NCBI GenBank assembly: GCA_032158295.1
Contig: CM063249.1
Span: 13,744,078-13,808,077 of the forward strand
Length of the DNA: 64,000 nt
Origin: Pycnopodia helianthoides
Lineage: Eukaryota > Echinodermata > Asteroidea > Forcipulatida > Asteriidae
Direction: 5' to 3'
Shown here: one piece after another, positions 45,666 to 57,029 of the stretch
How positions within the stretch are numbered: the first letter of the stretch is position 1
Layout of the letters: each line of letters opens with the position of its first letter
Position numbers and translations under genes: made by a program
The notes under the pieces: model-generated
Seen by the model: only the letters and a program-made list of their open reading frames with translations
Told to the model about the DNA's origin: nothing
Database searches by the model: none

Positions 45666-45780
45666 ATCAGCATTACCTTGAAAAAAAAACAATCTACATG
45701 TACAGTATGTATGACCCAAAAATGTACATCAATATTCACAGTACATTGTACATTTTTGTGTGTATGTACAACTTACAGCC

Positions 45781-46170
45781 TTAAAGGTCCACGTTGCCTT
45801 GGATCGGTCGAGTTGGTCTATAAAAAGCGTTTGTAACCGTTTGTTATTAAATGCATATGGTAAGAAGGATGTTTTAAAAGTAGAATACATTGACCAACAC
45901 AAATATGCCTCGAAAATGCGTGGTTTTCTTTAACTTTGCGAACTAACACGGTCGGCCATTTTGTGGAGCCAAAAATTTGACTCCATAAAATGGCCGACTG
46001 TGTTAGTTCACGATGTAAAAGGAAAACCACGCAATTTCGGGCATATTTGTGTGAATCATTGTATTCTACTTTTAAAACATCTTTCTAACCAAATGCATTT
46101 TATAAAAAAACGGTTTACGAAAGCTTTTTATAGACCAACTCGGCTGATTCAAGGCAACGTGTACCTTTAA
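45781..46170. mobile_element. 390-bp near-palindromic TTAA MITE
   Basis: TTAA at both ends (45781-45784; 46167-46170). The left arm starts TTAAAGGTCCACGTTGCCTT and the right ends AAGGCAACGTGTACCTTTAA. Arms of about 190 nt pair throughout (AGTTGGTCTATAAAAAGC; TTTTAAAAGTAGAATACATT; ACACGGTCGGCCATTTT), with a loop of about 20 nt. No coding capacity. Confidence 0.93.
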
Positions 46171-46611
46171 ACACCCCAGGCCATAATGGCTAACCTCCTG
46201 AATCCTCAAAATACCAATAAGTACTCCACTCTATGGTAACCCACACCCAAACATTTGGACTCAGACAAGACTGGCTCAGTGATAAGCAATTGTTATTTGG
46301 GTCTGCAATTTTTACGACAATGATGTAGGCCTAATGTATAAAAATTATTCAGTTTGTGGTAATACCATGTGTAGTACACAGTGTATCTACTTTGCTGTGT
46401 AGATTTTGTTCTTTGAGAACTTGTCCATTTATACTACATCTGCGGAGTAGATTCTGGATTTTGGAGACCACTATACATCAATATACTTCTGGGGAAAAAA
46501 ACATGTAAGCTCATGTGCAGTACAAACTGTACTTGATGTGTACACAGCACATGTATGTCGTGTATGTGATGTACCTGCAGATTCCCACATCATTGCACTT
46601 GACTGATGGCA

Positions 46612-46757
46612 GGCCTGACACTTCATTGAGGGCAAGGAAGTTCTGTCCTACAACGGAAATTTCAATATCTTCTTGAATGGAACATTACAAAGGGCACCAA
46701 GGCAATGACCAGGGGGCATGGAGGTAATTGCCCCCAATTTCCTCCATTATCAGGTCT
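46612..46757 (-). mobile_element. Divergent CAGGCCTG-type element
   Basis: CAGGCCTGACACTTCATTGA at the left, ATTATCAGGTCTGG at the right, and GGGCACCAAGGCAATGACCA (inverted core). Same branch as 22281 and 60520. Confidence 0.65.
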
Positions 46758-46837
46758 GGAAAGACGTCTCCAAAATATATTGAAAGTGTTGTGAACAGAA
46801 ATTTACAAAACATGTTTAGGCAAAATAAAGAGAAAAA

Positions 46838-47091
46838 ACATGCTTAGCGTCCTGCCTTTTTGAAAAAAAGGAAGGAGATGGGCCTTTTTTTCAAAAATGG
46901 CTGACACATTTTTCAAGACAACCGGCCAGACTGCTTTTCAAGATGGTTGCCAGCTGTTTTATGTGTGTTTTTTTCGGTGTGCTAATTTCTAAAAATACGG
47001 TCTTATTTAATTTTTTTTTTAAATAAAAATTGGCAGATATCGTTAAGGAGGCGGCATCTAAAGAGGAAGCGGGCGGGGACGCTAAACATAT
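46838..47091. mobile_element. Probable MITE with GCTTAGCGTCC ends
   Basis: ACATGCTTAGCGTCCTGCC and GGGCGGGGACGCTAAACAT are imperfect inverted ends about 250 nt apart. The interior has TTTTTCAAAAATGGCTG and repeated CAAGATGGTTGCC-like words. One copy only in the window. Confidence 0.5.
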
Positions 47092-48178
47092 TTTTTGTTT
47101 TGTTTTTTTGGCCTTATTTAACCAATGTACATGTACATGTACATGTAGAGTAGGAATACACTGTGCATATCTCAATGTTACACATGGATTCTAAATCAGC
47201 AGGAGCACAGTGTGTAAGATCATAGCATCATGCATTTCCCCAGTAAGGTAGCACTCATGTTGACGTGGCTGCTAACCAGAATAGCATCTGAGTCATAGTC
47301 ACTGGAAACACGCTACTTGGTCGATGACGTCTGATGATGAAGCAATCGCATCCTAATGAGCCAGGGCTCCAACGTGCTTTGGTTGTGTGCCTCCAATCTG
47401 GGAACACATGCCAGCAGTTAGAGAGATGCTGTGAGTTGCAGCGTGTGTTGACTGATCACTACATCAGTTAAAGACATCATTTTATAAAGAGACAAACTGC
47501 TCAGCTGATAACCAGTAAAATCAATCAACAATTCTGCCTCTTCATATTTCCTATGGTAGTGGAACATGTGGAATGTACCAATTTCCACAAGACTACAATA
47601 GGACTTGTACTGTAGCTTTACCAGAGCATTAACCCTAACTCCCTTGAGTGATTTACTAGAATCCTTCCTCACTCTAGAGTCTAACAAATCCATAACTCAA
47701 CACTGTTGGACTCTTTGATTATGGTGGCATGCTTGATCCTGTGTACATGTCAAGCAACATCAGTTTACTTTAATATGCTGTTATTAGTCCAACTGAACCA
47801 AACGAAACATGCAGATTGGTTTTGGAGGTTGGGTTTGGGGGTTGGTTCTAGATTGTAAAATATCTTGTTTCATTCTCTATTTACTGAATACTATTAGAAG
47901 AGGTTGGGAATTGAAAAAGCTACACTGAATATTGATATTTTTAAAAACATGTTATGAAAAATACAGCTATTTTCATTTTGTAAGGTGATTCTACATTTGA
48001 AAAGTCTTAGAGCAATATGAGGCCGTGGCCTTCATGCATGTCATATGGCCTCCATGTTAATTCCAGGCCTTGGTCAAGTAGAGATTTTCATGTACCTACT
48101 TTGTTTTCTAAAAATGGGGGAACCTGAAATTTGTACAATACAGAGAAATGTACATGTACATGTATTTCAGCCAAATTT

Positions 48179-48336
48179 CAGGCCTGAAATTTAATATTTA
48201 AGAGAGAAACTTTCATATTGCAAAGGGCACTTAGTTACATTGGAAAAACTTAAAGTTTATGGGAAACTTTTGAAGGGACACCAAGGCCAAGACCAGAGGC
48301 AACAGAGGCCATGGCCTTCGTAGAATTCCAGGCCTG
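48179..48336 (-). mobile_element. CAGGCCTG-family MITE, full length with 5-bp target duplication
   Basis: Minus orientation; bounded by CAGGCCTG at both ends and flanked on both sides by AATTT (48174-48178, 48337-48341). A fragment of another copy lies just left (about 48020-48070). Confidence 0.88.
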
Positions 48337-49104
48337 AATTTGCACAAAAAGTCAGTTTTATGATTATTGTAAATGACATTTTTTGGAAGCTTACTTTCCC
48401 CAAACCAATGCTCAAGGTACCATATCTTTAAGATTCCCTGGAGGACTGTGCTAAGTGCTCCAGGGTAGAGGTTGATGACATTCATGATTGGATCACTAGG
48501 GGCCACTGAGGAGGTATTTGGGCTTGCACATGCAGTGTAACTTCAGGGTAAACTCAAACATTGTTTTTATTTTGACTGGATGTGTTCTTCAAGTTGCCTA
48601 CTAGTACATGTGCATGTATGTATGTACATCAACATTGGCACGAATGGTGCATTAATGTAATGAATCTTAATGATCCCATGGACAAAAAATTGATTACATG
48701 TACAGTAAACATCAATTTGACCTTGACATTTAAATTTGCATGATTTGTGCACAGTGCTGTGAATGTAGTGCAGGGTTCATCAGAAATGTCACATTCTATG
48801 TATGTGCCCATGTGGAATGACAATCACAGTATCATTAAGACTCATTACATTATCATGATACAAATGGTGTAAATAAATTTCCACTGTGTTTTAATTTGGA
48901 TGGTACTGAAGCTCTGGTTCTGCTGTGCACACGCGTATGCAGGCTAAGTACATGGACACTATTTATTAAACCCATTTGTGCTTTATGCACACATGTACAA
49001 TTTGTACACACATGCCATGCACATTTGTTACACATTAAGTAGCCTACATTACACATTTGAAATGCGTCAGCAAAATTTGTGAAGTCCGAAGGTACAAAGC
49101 CTGA

Positions 49105-49247
49105 AGCCTGTTTCATACATGTTCTTCATGCTGCGAAATGTGAAAGAAGTGAATTTCCCGTGTCACAAATGGAAAATGGCACTAAAAAGATTGTTTAAAA
49201 TCATTTTTAACTTTGCATTCTCTTTCGCGTGTGGTATGAACTAGGCT
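49105..49247. mobile_element. 143-bp PIF/Harbinger-like MITE
   Basis: Left AGCCTGTTTCATACATG and right GTGGTATGAACTAGGCT are inverted. Flanked on both sides by TGA (49102-49104, 49248-49250). The ends match the element at 54978-55157. Confidence 0.75.
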
Positions 49248-49389
49248 TGAGTCTGAGGTCATTTCTGAACAGACGATCCATTAAGCTCCGCCCCTTTAAT
49301 GCACTGACCAATTATGAAACGCACCCAAAATCCGACTTATTACATGTATTCCTGACACAAAATGTAAACAAGTTGCCACAGTTTGGATT

Positions 49390-49555
49390 GCTGGTCTTGT
49401 AAACCGCACCTAATATACATGTAGTAAACCATTACATGGTGCGATGGAAAGGAAAAGGTCTCACACTTCAAAACTGTAGCTCCCCATACCTTGCAGGAAA
49501 AATACTGAGCACTTTGAGACGCCCATCTCGGATGTGATAAAGCGCTATGTATAAG
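49390..49555 (+). mobile_element. 3' fragment of the 15577-type SINE
   Basis: GTAAACCATTACATGGTGCG, AAATACTGAGCACTTTGAGA, GACGCCCATC and GTGATAAAGCGCTATGTATA follow the 3' half of the SINE at 15577-15971. Confidence 0.75.
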
Positions 49556-50394
49556 ACTAAGAGTAAGACAAATTTGATATACCATGTGGGCACTGCGCTG
49601 TTGACAGACAGTTGCCTTGGTGGGCGGGGCCTAATGCATCCATCACATATGATATGAGAATAGCATTTTCAAAAATCCCCTTGAATCCCCCTGTGTCAAA
49701 TCCCCCTGTGCAAATCCCCCTGTGCATCGAGTGACACAATCAGTACATGTTGTGTGTGATCATGTATCCTTCCTCTGTACATGTTAATGCTCCATGGTGC
49801 ATTGTACAGATATTCAGTGAGGACACCCTCAACCTATGGATGCAGGCCTAACAATTTACTCAATGCACAGTACCAGAGTATGCAATTAGGTCAACCAGGA
49901 TCCAATGACAGGTGACAAGGTTACCAATTGTTGCATTCCTACTTAGGAAGCTGTTGCTGTTTCAAGGTCAGCCCAAGTAGGGGGTATCCAAAATAAATCT
50001 CAGTATACAAAAATCTGCTTATTATTGCTTTCCTGGTCCCCACAAAAAAACCTGCGCCGTTGTTAGGTGTCATTCATGTATGAAAGCAAAAAATAGTTAA
50101 TGGCCTGATGTTGTTCATGTACTGTAGTGTAACAGTAGGAAGCTTTGCACGGATGGTAGAGTGTTGGCACTTCAAAGAAATATTATTCATCAGACAAGAT
50201 TGTTGCTTACAGTTTATGTATTATGCAGGCTGAAATGAATGTATGAAAGAATAACGCTAGTGTGTGGTTTTGAGGCCTTGTCGAAATTATGGCTTTTGCA
50301 ATGGCTATGGCCAGAACGCCAAAAAATCCTAATCTTCAACGCATTGCGGCTAATGGCCACACCTAGTGGCCACACCTAGTGGCTACACCTGACA

Positions 50395-50575
50395 TCCCTA
50401 TTTTCCGACACCCCTATGTTCCGACAATCCTACAGTATGTTCCGATAACCCCTCCTAATCTACACACTAGGGTTAAGGTTAGGGTGAGAGTTATGCTTAG
50501 GGTAAGAGTTAGGATTAAGAAATTACATTAGGGGTGTCAGAACATAAAGGTGTCAGAACAAAAGCGTGTAATCCT
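50395..50575. repeat. Inverted GACACCCCTATGTTCCGAC repeat with GGGTTAGGGT-like centre
   Basis: TCCGACACCCCTATGTTCC on the left mirrors AGGGGTGTCAGAACATAAAG on the right. Between them lie degenerate GTTAGGG words (TTAAGGTTAGGGTGAGAGTT). Preceded at 50345-50390 by three 15-bp copies of GGCCACACCTAGT. Confidence 0.6.
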
Positions 50576-50709
50576 ATGACTTCTAGTGCGTGACACAGCA
50601 TGACAACTCCACTAGTAGAGGGCATCTGATCACTGCAGTAAATCCAGTTAAAGCGATTGCTGCTTACAGTTCGTGTTATTAGTAGGCTAAATGTATGAAA
50701 GAACAACAC

Positions 50710-51051
50710 TTAAAGGCCCTGTACACTATTGGTAAGATCGAAAAACACAATGTTCACAGATTCACACATAACTTACATGATTTAAAGTAAGTAATGGTAG
50801 AAAGGGTTCCTTAAAATATTTCTGCCTAAAATGCTATCGTTTCTGAGAAACAAGTAAAACAATAGTAATTATCGCGCGCGATAATTTGAAAAAACAGAAA
50901 ACACATAAGATCTCTTTTCACTATTTTCTCATGACTTCGATGACCAATTGAGCTCAAACTTTCACAGGTTTGTTTGTTCATGCATATGTTAAATCACACA
51001 AAATGTGGACACTGATTTTGAGCTGTTACCAAAAGTGTACAATACCTTTAA
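50710..51051. mobile_element. TTAA-flanked MITE, subfamily E
   Basis: TTAA at 50710-50713 and 51048-51051. TTAAAGGCCCTGTACACTAT and AAAGTGTACAATACCTTTAA are inverted. The interior ACATAACTTACATGATTTAA, CTCATGACTTCGATGACC is related to subfamilies A and B. Confidence 0.88.
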
Positions 51052-51537
51052 GTCTTGATCCAATAACATTCTCACGTGGTTACCGTGCACCGCACTATGC
51101 GACGAAGCATGACAACTTGTCCACTAGAGGATTTCTGATCACTGCTTTAGAATTATTAAAATATAATTACTTCACACAATGTCTTGAACCAAGACTAAAG
51201 ATGTGTGTACAGTGAGCAATTGTAATCTGAAAAATGTAGGCTTCGTAGAAAGGGCGACTTCATATTTTAGTCAGGAATCTTGTGCGTGTTCATTTCCTCA
51301 ACTCGTGTATTAAATCATTGGGTTTTGAAAGAGTACATTCAACATAACACTATACAACCAACCAGTAAATATTACCCTAAGCGATACAAAAATAGCTCAA
51401 AAATTATGCTTACCGGTACCAGAATAAAGTTACTAACCTGAATAACATGTCATATGTACCATCTGTGTCTGGTATCTTGCTCAGTTTTGCTTAGCGTTTA
51501 CTGAAGCTTGGCCCAGGTGTGTACAAATGTACTGAAC

Positions 51538-53612
51538 AATTCAATTCAATTCAATTCAATGAAACATTTATTTCCATACTCACAATAATTGACAGGATCA
51601 TTTGGACAACAAAATGTAGTAGTATAATACAATCAAAGAGTATATAACATGACCAAAGATAATAATGACGAAAAGTAGAACAATAGAAGCTGTGAGTAAG
51701 GAGGCTGTTCAAATAAGCCGAGGCTTGTGGGGAACAGCCCTAGAAAAAAAACCCAACATAATACATAATTAACAAAAAACACACGAAACATAAGAGAATG
51801 CAAAATGAACTGAACGGAGCTTAGTAAACCGATAATGCCAGGACATAATAAACTAAATTAGGAGCAGCTAAAAAGCTCTCTTTGAAAACGAGCAGCGGAG
51901 TCTGGAGAGAAGGCTAAGTTACATAATGAGCGAGTAAGGCTCTTTTGAACGAGACTTTAAAATGACCTACAGAAGGCTGATTTTTAATTTGGTCATCGAT
52001 GACGTTCCACAGACGAGGACCACGAAAGCGAAGTGTGTGCATAGAGTACGAGGTTCGAGTGAACGGGATATAAAGATTACGGTGGGATCTGGTAGAGTAG
52101 CCATGAATAGCTTCAGTTGAGATGAAATAGGAAGCAAAAGCAGTGGGAAGAAGATTGTGAGAGTATTTATACATGAATATGCCAGTATGAAGTTTATTGA
52201 TATCAGAGATAGTAAGAGTGTGTAATTGTGCAAAAAGTGGAGCAGTGTGTTCTCGAGGGTGCGAAGAGGTGCAAATTCTGATGGCTCTTTTTTGAATAAC
52301 AGATAAAGAGTTAAGCCTACTGTTAGTTGAGTTGGCCCATACGATATTGCAATAGTTGAGATGTGGGAGAATGAGAGTATTATATAGCAAGATTAGAGCA
52401 GTAGAAGGAAGAAAATAACGTAATTTTGAAAGAACTCCAGTATTACGCGAGGTAATTTTGATAATTGAGGAAATGTGCTCAGTCCAGCAAAGTTTAGAGT
52501 CAACAGTTACTCCAAGAAACTTTGTAGAAAACACTCTATTGATGAGAATAGTGTCAATTTTCACAGGAGGCAATTGGACGGTGACTGGAGAAGTGGATTT
52601 GCTGAAGAAGATGAAATTTGTCTTGGTGTGGTTTAACGAAAGCTTGTTTGCCCTAAACCAGGAGGATACCTGAAGAAGTTCAGAATTCAAAGAATCGATA
52701 AGCGTGTCGCAGTTCGGACTAGTATGAAGAATAGTTGTATCGTCAGCAAATAAAGTAAATGATAGTAGTGAAGAAGAACAGTGAAGGTCATTGATATATA
52801 TTAGAAAAAGAAGCGGGCCAAGAATAGAACCTTGTGGGACTCCGCAGAGAATAGAAAGATGATCAGAGTCACAGTTCACAGTTATGCCGTAATGTTCAAG
52901 CTTGGAAAGAAGAATATAATGGTTTATAGTGTCGAAAGCTTTCGAAAGGTCAATAAACACACCAATGGCATGAAGTTTCTTGCAGAGCGCATTAGTAACA
53001 TTATCAATGAATTGAATGAGTGCCATATCAGTAGAGTGTTTACTGCGAAAGCCATATTGATTATCATAAAGAAGATGAAAATGAGAGGTAAAATTTACGA
53101 GGCGGTTGTAGACCAGTCTCTCTAGAATTTTTGAGAAGCACGGAAGAATAGAAATAGGTCTGTAGTTGCGGATGTTATGAGCGTCACCCGATTTGAAGAC
53201 GGGGATAACTTTAGCAATTTTAAGATTAGAAGGAACACAGCCTGTGGAAAAGGAAAGGTTAAAGATGTGAGAAAGAGGTTCGGCAATAAAGGGAATAACC
53301 GATTTTATAACAGTCGAACTAATATCATCAAATCCACAACTAGCGCTGGTTTTAAGTTCCTTGCCAACACGGATAATTTCTTGAGAACAAGTAGGAGTAA
53401 GAAAAAAAGAAGAAGAGTTTGGGTTGTGTAAATAGTGTGAAAAGTGTGTGTCGGTGGGTGGGATGTTGTTAGCTAATGAAGAACCTAAATTAGTAAAGAA
53501 GGAATTGAAGGAATTGGCAACGTCAGGAGGACTTGAGAAGAGACGCTCTCCGTCAATGCACGTCAATTGTTGATTTGGAATGTTCACCATTTGCACAGAG
53601 TTCACTACTACA
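51538..53612 (-). mobile_element. 5'-truncated CR1/L2-type non-LTR retrotransposon (LINE)
   Basis: Minus-strand element. It consists of the reverse-transcriptase part of ORF2 (51914-53605), a 3' UTR of about 330 nt, and a terminus AAATAAATGTTTCATTGAA followed by ATTGA repeats. Such short-repeat 3' ends (rather than poly-A) are typical of CR1 and L2 LINEs. The endonuclease part is missing, as expected for 5' truncation during target-primed insertion. Confidence 0.92.
51914..53605 (-). CDS. LINE reverse transcriptase fragment with internal deletion
   Basis: 563 codons, intact frame, beginning in the region that links endonuclease and RT (DGERLFSSPPDVANSFNSFF). RT landmarks: KVIPVFKSGD...NYRPIS (132-152), YGFRSKHST (184-192), DLSKAFD (219-225), GVPQGSILGPLLF (255-267), the catalytic FADD (286-289), KLSLNHTKTNF (321-331), FLGVTVD (363-369). 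The C-terminal tail contains STRSHRNLYIPFTRTSYSMH. Between block A and GVPQGS only 13 residues (241-253) remain where relatives have about 40, so the WF..YL..R segment has been lost in frame. The listed first codon is GTG inside the truncated frame, not a true start. Relatively young copy with no stops. Confidence 0.92.
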   Translation of the reverse strand: MNSVQMVNIPNQQLTCIDGERLFSSPPDVANSFNSFFTNLGSSLANNIPPTDTHFSHYLHNPNSSSFFLTPTCSQEIIRVGKELKTSASCGFDDISSTVIKSVIPFIAEPLSHIFNLSFSTGCVPSNLKIAKVIPVFKSGDAHNIRNYRPISILPCFSKILERLVYNRLVNFTSHFHLLYDNQYGFRSKHSTDMALIQFIDNVTNALCKKLHAIGVFIDLSKAFDTINHYILLSKLEHYGITVNCDSDHLSILCGVPQGSILGPLLFLIYINDLHCSSSLLSFTLFADDTTILHTSPNCDTLIDSLNSELLQVSSWFRANKLSLNHTKTNFIFFSKSTSPVTVQLPPVKIDTILINRVFSTKFLGVTVDSKLCWTEHISSIIKITSRNTGVLSKLRYFLPSTALILLYNTLILPHLNYCNIVWANSTNSRLNSLSVIQKRAIRICTSSHPREHTAPLFAQLHTLTISDINKLHTGIFMYKYSHNLLPTAFASYFISTEAIHGYSTRSHRNLYIPFTRTSYSMHTLRFRGPRLWNVIDDQIKNQPSVGHFKVSFKRALLAHYVT

Positions 53613-54947
53613 CTGTATAGATAATTCCTATTAACAGGTGGCGTCGGAAAGCAAAACCTCCACTTTCACTATTTTGATCTGTGAGAACTTTTTGATACAC
53701 TACAATCCACCCATCAATAAAAACTGATAGTTTATATTATACATCCAATCAGGACCCAAGGGATCTAGTATTATATTGCCAGAGGTTGGAGGTCAGTTTG
53801 AATTGAATCTTGGTCGGGGAAATTACTGCCCAGGCCACAGGCAAGACTGAAACACAAGCGAGACTTTGACAGACAGTGTCAAAATACATGTAATGTGTTG
53901 TACAAAGAAACGTATCAAAAGCTCACAGACAAATAGAATGGAGATCAGTTTGTAGGTTGAAAATGGGCAAACTGGCTCAACCACAAGCCACACAGTGCTT
54001 TATGAACAACATTGGTGGGGGGGTCATTATAAGCCTCAAGGTTTCCCCATCCCCCTTGGGCCGGTTTTGTCCAGTAATGAAAAAGTAGAAAATGAAAAGG
54101 GGAATAGAAAGATACTACCAAAAGTTGAGGGGAGAACATTCTCAAATTTCTTGATCTGTAATTTTGTGTTTCTAATTTTTTAAATTTTATCTGAGCCCCT
54201 CCAAAATGAAAATTGACAGAATATTCTTGACAGTTCCCTTTAGCTGTTTATATGACATCCAGCTCCCCTTACGCCCCCCCCCCCCCCCCGAGATCAAAAA
54301 TACAGTAAAAATGAATGGTTCAATACATTAATTAGCCCCCCTCCCCCCCAATTTATATACATATGTAATAATTAACTAATTACTTAATTAATTAATATAA
54401 ATTTAAAAAAATTACATTAGTCCTTGCCCTCTGGTTACTCCACTGCAGTTATTAAAGAAGAAAAAAAAATCATCTGATCAGTTGCTACTCTGGCACTAAC
54501 GTGTCCCTCACTGCTTTATAAGGTTTTGTAGTCCCTCTACAGAACAATTAATTCAAGCCCCATTAGCTCAGACCATTGACATGTCCCAAACCCACAGGTT
54601 TCCTGTTATGTTTTCGTTCCTGACCACAAAAAATTGTCAGCCCACAGCCGATGAATGATGCTGACAGGCATGCTGTGCATGCTAGTGTAATGCAAAAACT
54701 GCCAATACACAATTTCGTAATCCACTGACAAAGATCGTGTTCAAGCCACTGCATTACATGTATGAAAAGTGTACAATGTCAGTTTTCAAACCTTTCTGGA
54801 AGTGGCTGAGCTCCAAATACTCACTGGACCACTGGCCAGAGTACTTTTAGCAACTGACTGACAGGAACCAAACAAGTCCTGCAGTCAAGTCATGCAAGTG
54901 GTTTATTTTATCCCTTCTAAACTCCTACTTTTTGTAATACATGTAAC

Positions 54948-55468
54948 AATAATAATTTGGGAGGCTAATCATCCTTAAGCCCGGTTCATACTTCCTGCAT
55001 ATTTAAAATGCGAAGCAAATTTTCACGTCACAAATTCGCAACGAACAATTCACAACAGTTGAGATGTACTCTACAACTCCTGCAAAACATTCGCAGTGAA
55101 AACAGCCCTGTGTCGTCAAAATTCACTTCGCATTGGCATTGAAGTATGAACAAGGCTTTACTCACAGCTGAGAAGCTGAATTGCGAAGAACCCAGCTACA
55201 ACGTCTTTGAGCCGCAGGCATGCAAGGGAGCCTTTTGAAACCAGCCACATCAGCCCATATACATGATATATGACCACAGAGCACAGACTGAGATAAAAAG
55301 TGTTTGTTTGAGGGAGGGAAAACCTAGGGCCCGGAGAAAAACCCTCATAGTATAGGAGGGAACCAAAGCACAACTCTACTCACATATATGGCTCTAGCTA
55401 GGTATCAAACCAGGGCCACAGTGGTGAGAGGCAACGGTTTTACGCACAAGCCAACCATGCCATCCATG
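54948..55468 (-). mobile_element. SINE split by a MITE
   Basis: Minus orientation. The tRNA-like head is near 55400-55468 (CCACTGTGGCCCTGGTTTGA), the body has AGCCGCAGGCATGCAAGGGA (plus strand), and the tail AATAATAATTTGGGAGGCTA. Interrupted by 54978-55157. Confidence 0.82.
54978..55157. mobile_element. 180-bp PIF/Harbinger-like MITE nested in a SINE
   Basis: AGCCCGGTTCATACTTC at the left, GAAGTATGAACAAGGCT at the right. Flanking TTA on both sides (54975-54977, 55158-55160). TWA 3-bp duplications are characteristic of PIF/Harbinger. The uninterrupted SINE at 39104-39437 gives the empty site. Confidence 0.88.
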
Positions 55469-56659
55469 AGTAAGAAATTATTTGGGTCTTGTGAAAAATA
55501 TTTCTGGTCCACCAGTAAGAGCTACAAAACATGTGGTCTAGTGTAGATTATACAACTATGTATGTCTGTCTGCACAACAAACGTACACACCCTTTCCACT
55601 CCCCCACCATTTTTTTGATATGTTTAAACATTTCTATTTAGGTGTACAAGTGGAAGTTTCAAAGCAGTATAACTTAAGCCATATCCACCTGACTGGTCAC
55701 AGTGCATTTATAAAACACTGTTCCTGCCTAAGCCCATGTAGCATTTACTAACTGCATGACAATCAACATTTATTATTTACTGCCCTGCAAATAAACATCC
55801 TAACAAACTGTATACCTTTGGAAAGAGCACATCATTCTCTTTAATGTTTTGCCATGTTCCCCCACGCATATAACTAGTAGTGAGAGTACAAAGAAAGACA
55901 CTAACTTCTTGTTCATCTACGGATTTCCTGTAGTTAGGCACTAACAGCTATTTATAGTTCTATGGGAAATCCCGTAGTTAGGCAGATATTGGTTAAAACC
56001 CTCAGCCTCCCAAGTCCTTCCTCTTTGCTAGTAAAAGGGAGGATTCGGAAAGACTGAGGGCCGTAAGGCAGATATGGGTTAAAACTCGTAGCCTTCCAAA
56101 TCTAAAAAGGAAGGATTCAGAAGGACTGAGGGTCGTAAACACAAATTATGCTTAAATAACTGTGTCAGGCATTCCAATCTCATCTAAGTTCTAACAATTT
56201 GGTGAGGAGTGACATAGAAGAGAATGATAGTGGAGGATTGAGGTCAACTGCTGGCTAAAAGGCAACTGAGGGTTAACATTCTCCCATTTTATCACATTCC
56301 TTTAATTGAAGTTCTGTCAATTGTGAGAGGGGTGAAATAAATGTCAGGTTCTGGAAAAATGTTCCTCTTTCAACATCTGTAGTAAATCTAACTTGAAACC
56401 AACACGTAAAAAAAGACAAAAAGCCTGTCTCTCTACTCTTATGGTTGGTTGGTTGCTTTATATCCCATTTGTTGAGACTATTATTATGCAGGTAGATTTG
56501 CAGCAGCACCTTTGAGCTGATTTTTACGATGTACTGCCCTATAGTGTACCTTTAAAATGACAGGAAGTGATGTCGATTAAACCATTCTCCTGTGACAACT
56601 CCGAAATTGTCTGTATTTGTGTACGTACGTACGTACGTTTTGTATTCAAGTTACAGTGT

Positions 56660-56903
56660 AGTCTTGACCCAAGACATCTGTGATCTTTAGTGGATCTAGT
56701 TTAACGTGCTTGTAGTAAATTGTGATGGTGTGCCCTCTCATGGTATGATTGAACCAACTTAACAAGTTGGTTAATAAAAACGAAATGATTGAACCAACTT
56801 GTTGGTCCAATCATGCTGTAAGAGGGCGCAATATTACAATTTACTACGATCGCGTTACACTATCCAAGCTATCGATCACTGACGTCTTGGACCAAGTCTA
56901 GTT
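56660..56903. mobile_element. Long inverted repeat, about 244 bp
   Basis: Left arm AGTCTTGACCCAAGACATCT, GTGATC, TGTAGTAAATTGTGATGGTG, GCCCTCTCATGGTATGATTG. The right arm gives the inverse, ending AGACGTC... read as GACGTCTTGGACCAAGTCTAG. The centre holds two AACCAACTT/AAGTTGGTT palindromes. Confidence 0.8.
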
Positions 56904-57029
56904 ACAGTGGGGCACCTGTTTTCTTGAGAAACATGAATGTTTTGCTTCCCTTTTATTTATTTCAAGTAATAAACTACAAGGGAAACTGACTGGGTAAACT
57001 TTTTAATGATTTGGGGTTAAAAAAAAAAA

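Larger units (their letters stand above)
43288..51537. other. Upstream region without recognised exon, right of first coding exon
   Basis: Either 5' non-coding intron of CLIP1 or intergenic. Low-complexity T-rich sequence with a G run (44389-44500) and several MITEs are listed separately. A (GGGCTTGGGC) inverted pair near 44590-44705 (TTAGGTTTGGGCTCTTGCTT / AAGCCTAAGCCCAAGCCC) was seen. No coding frame has support. Confidence 0.5.

Noticed and set aside
53606..53760. LINE endonuclease remnant upstream of the RT frame
   Set aside because: The minus-strand translation beyond 53605 shows no endonuclease motif; the element is 5' truncated at about this point.
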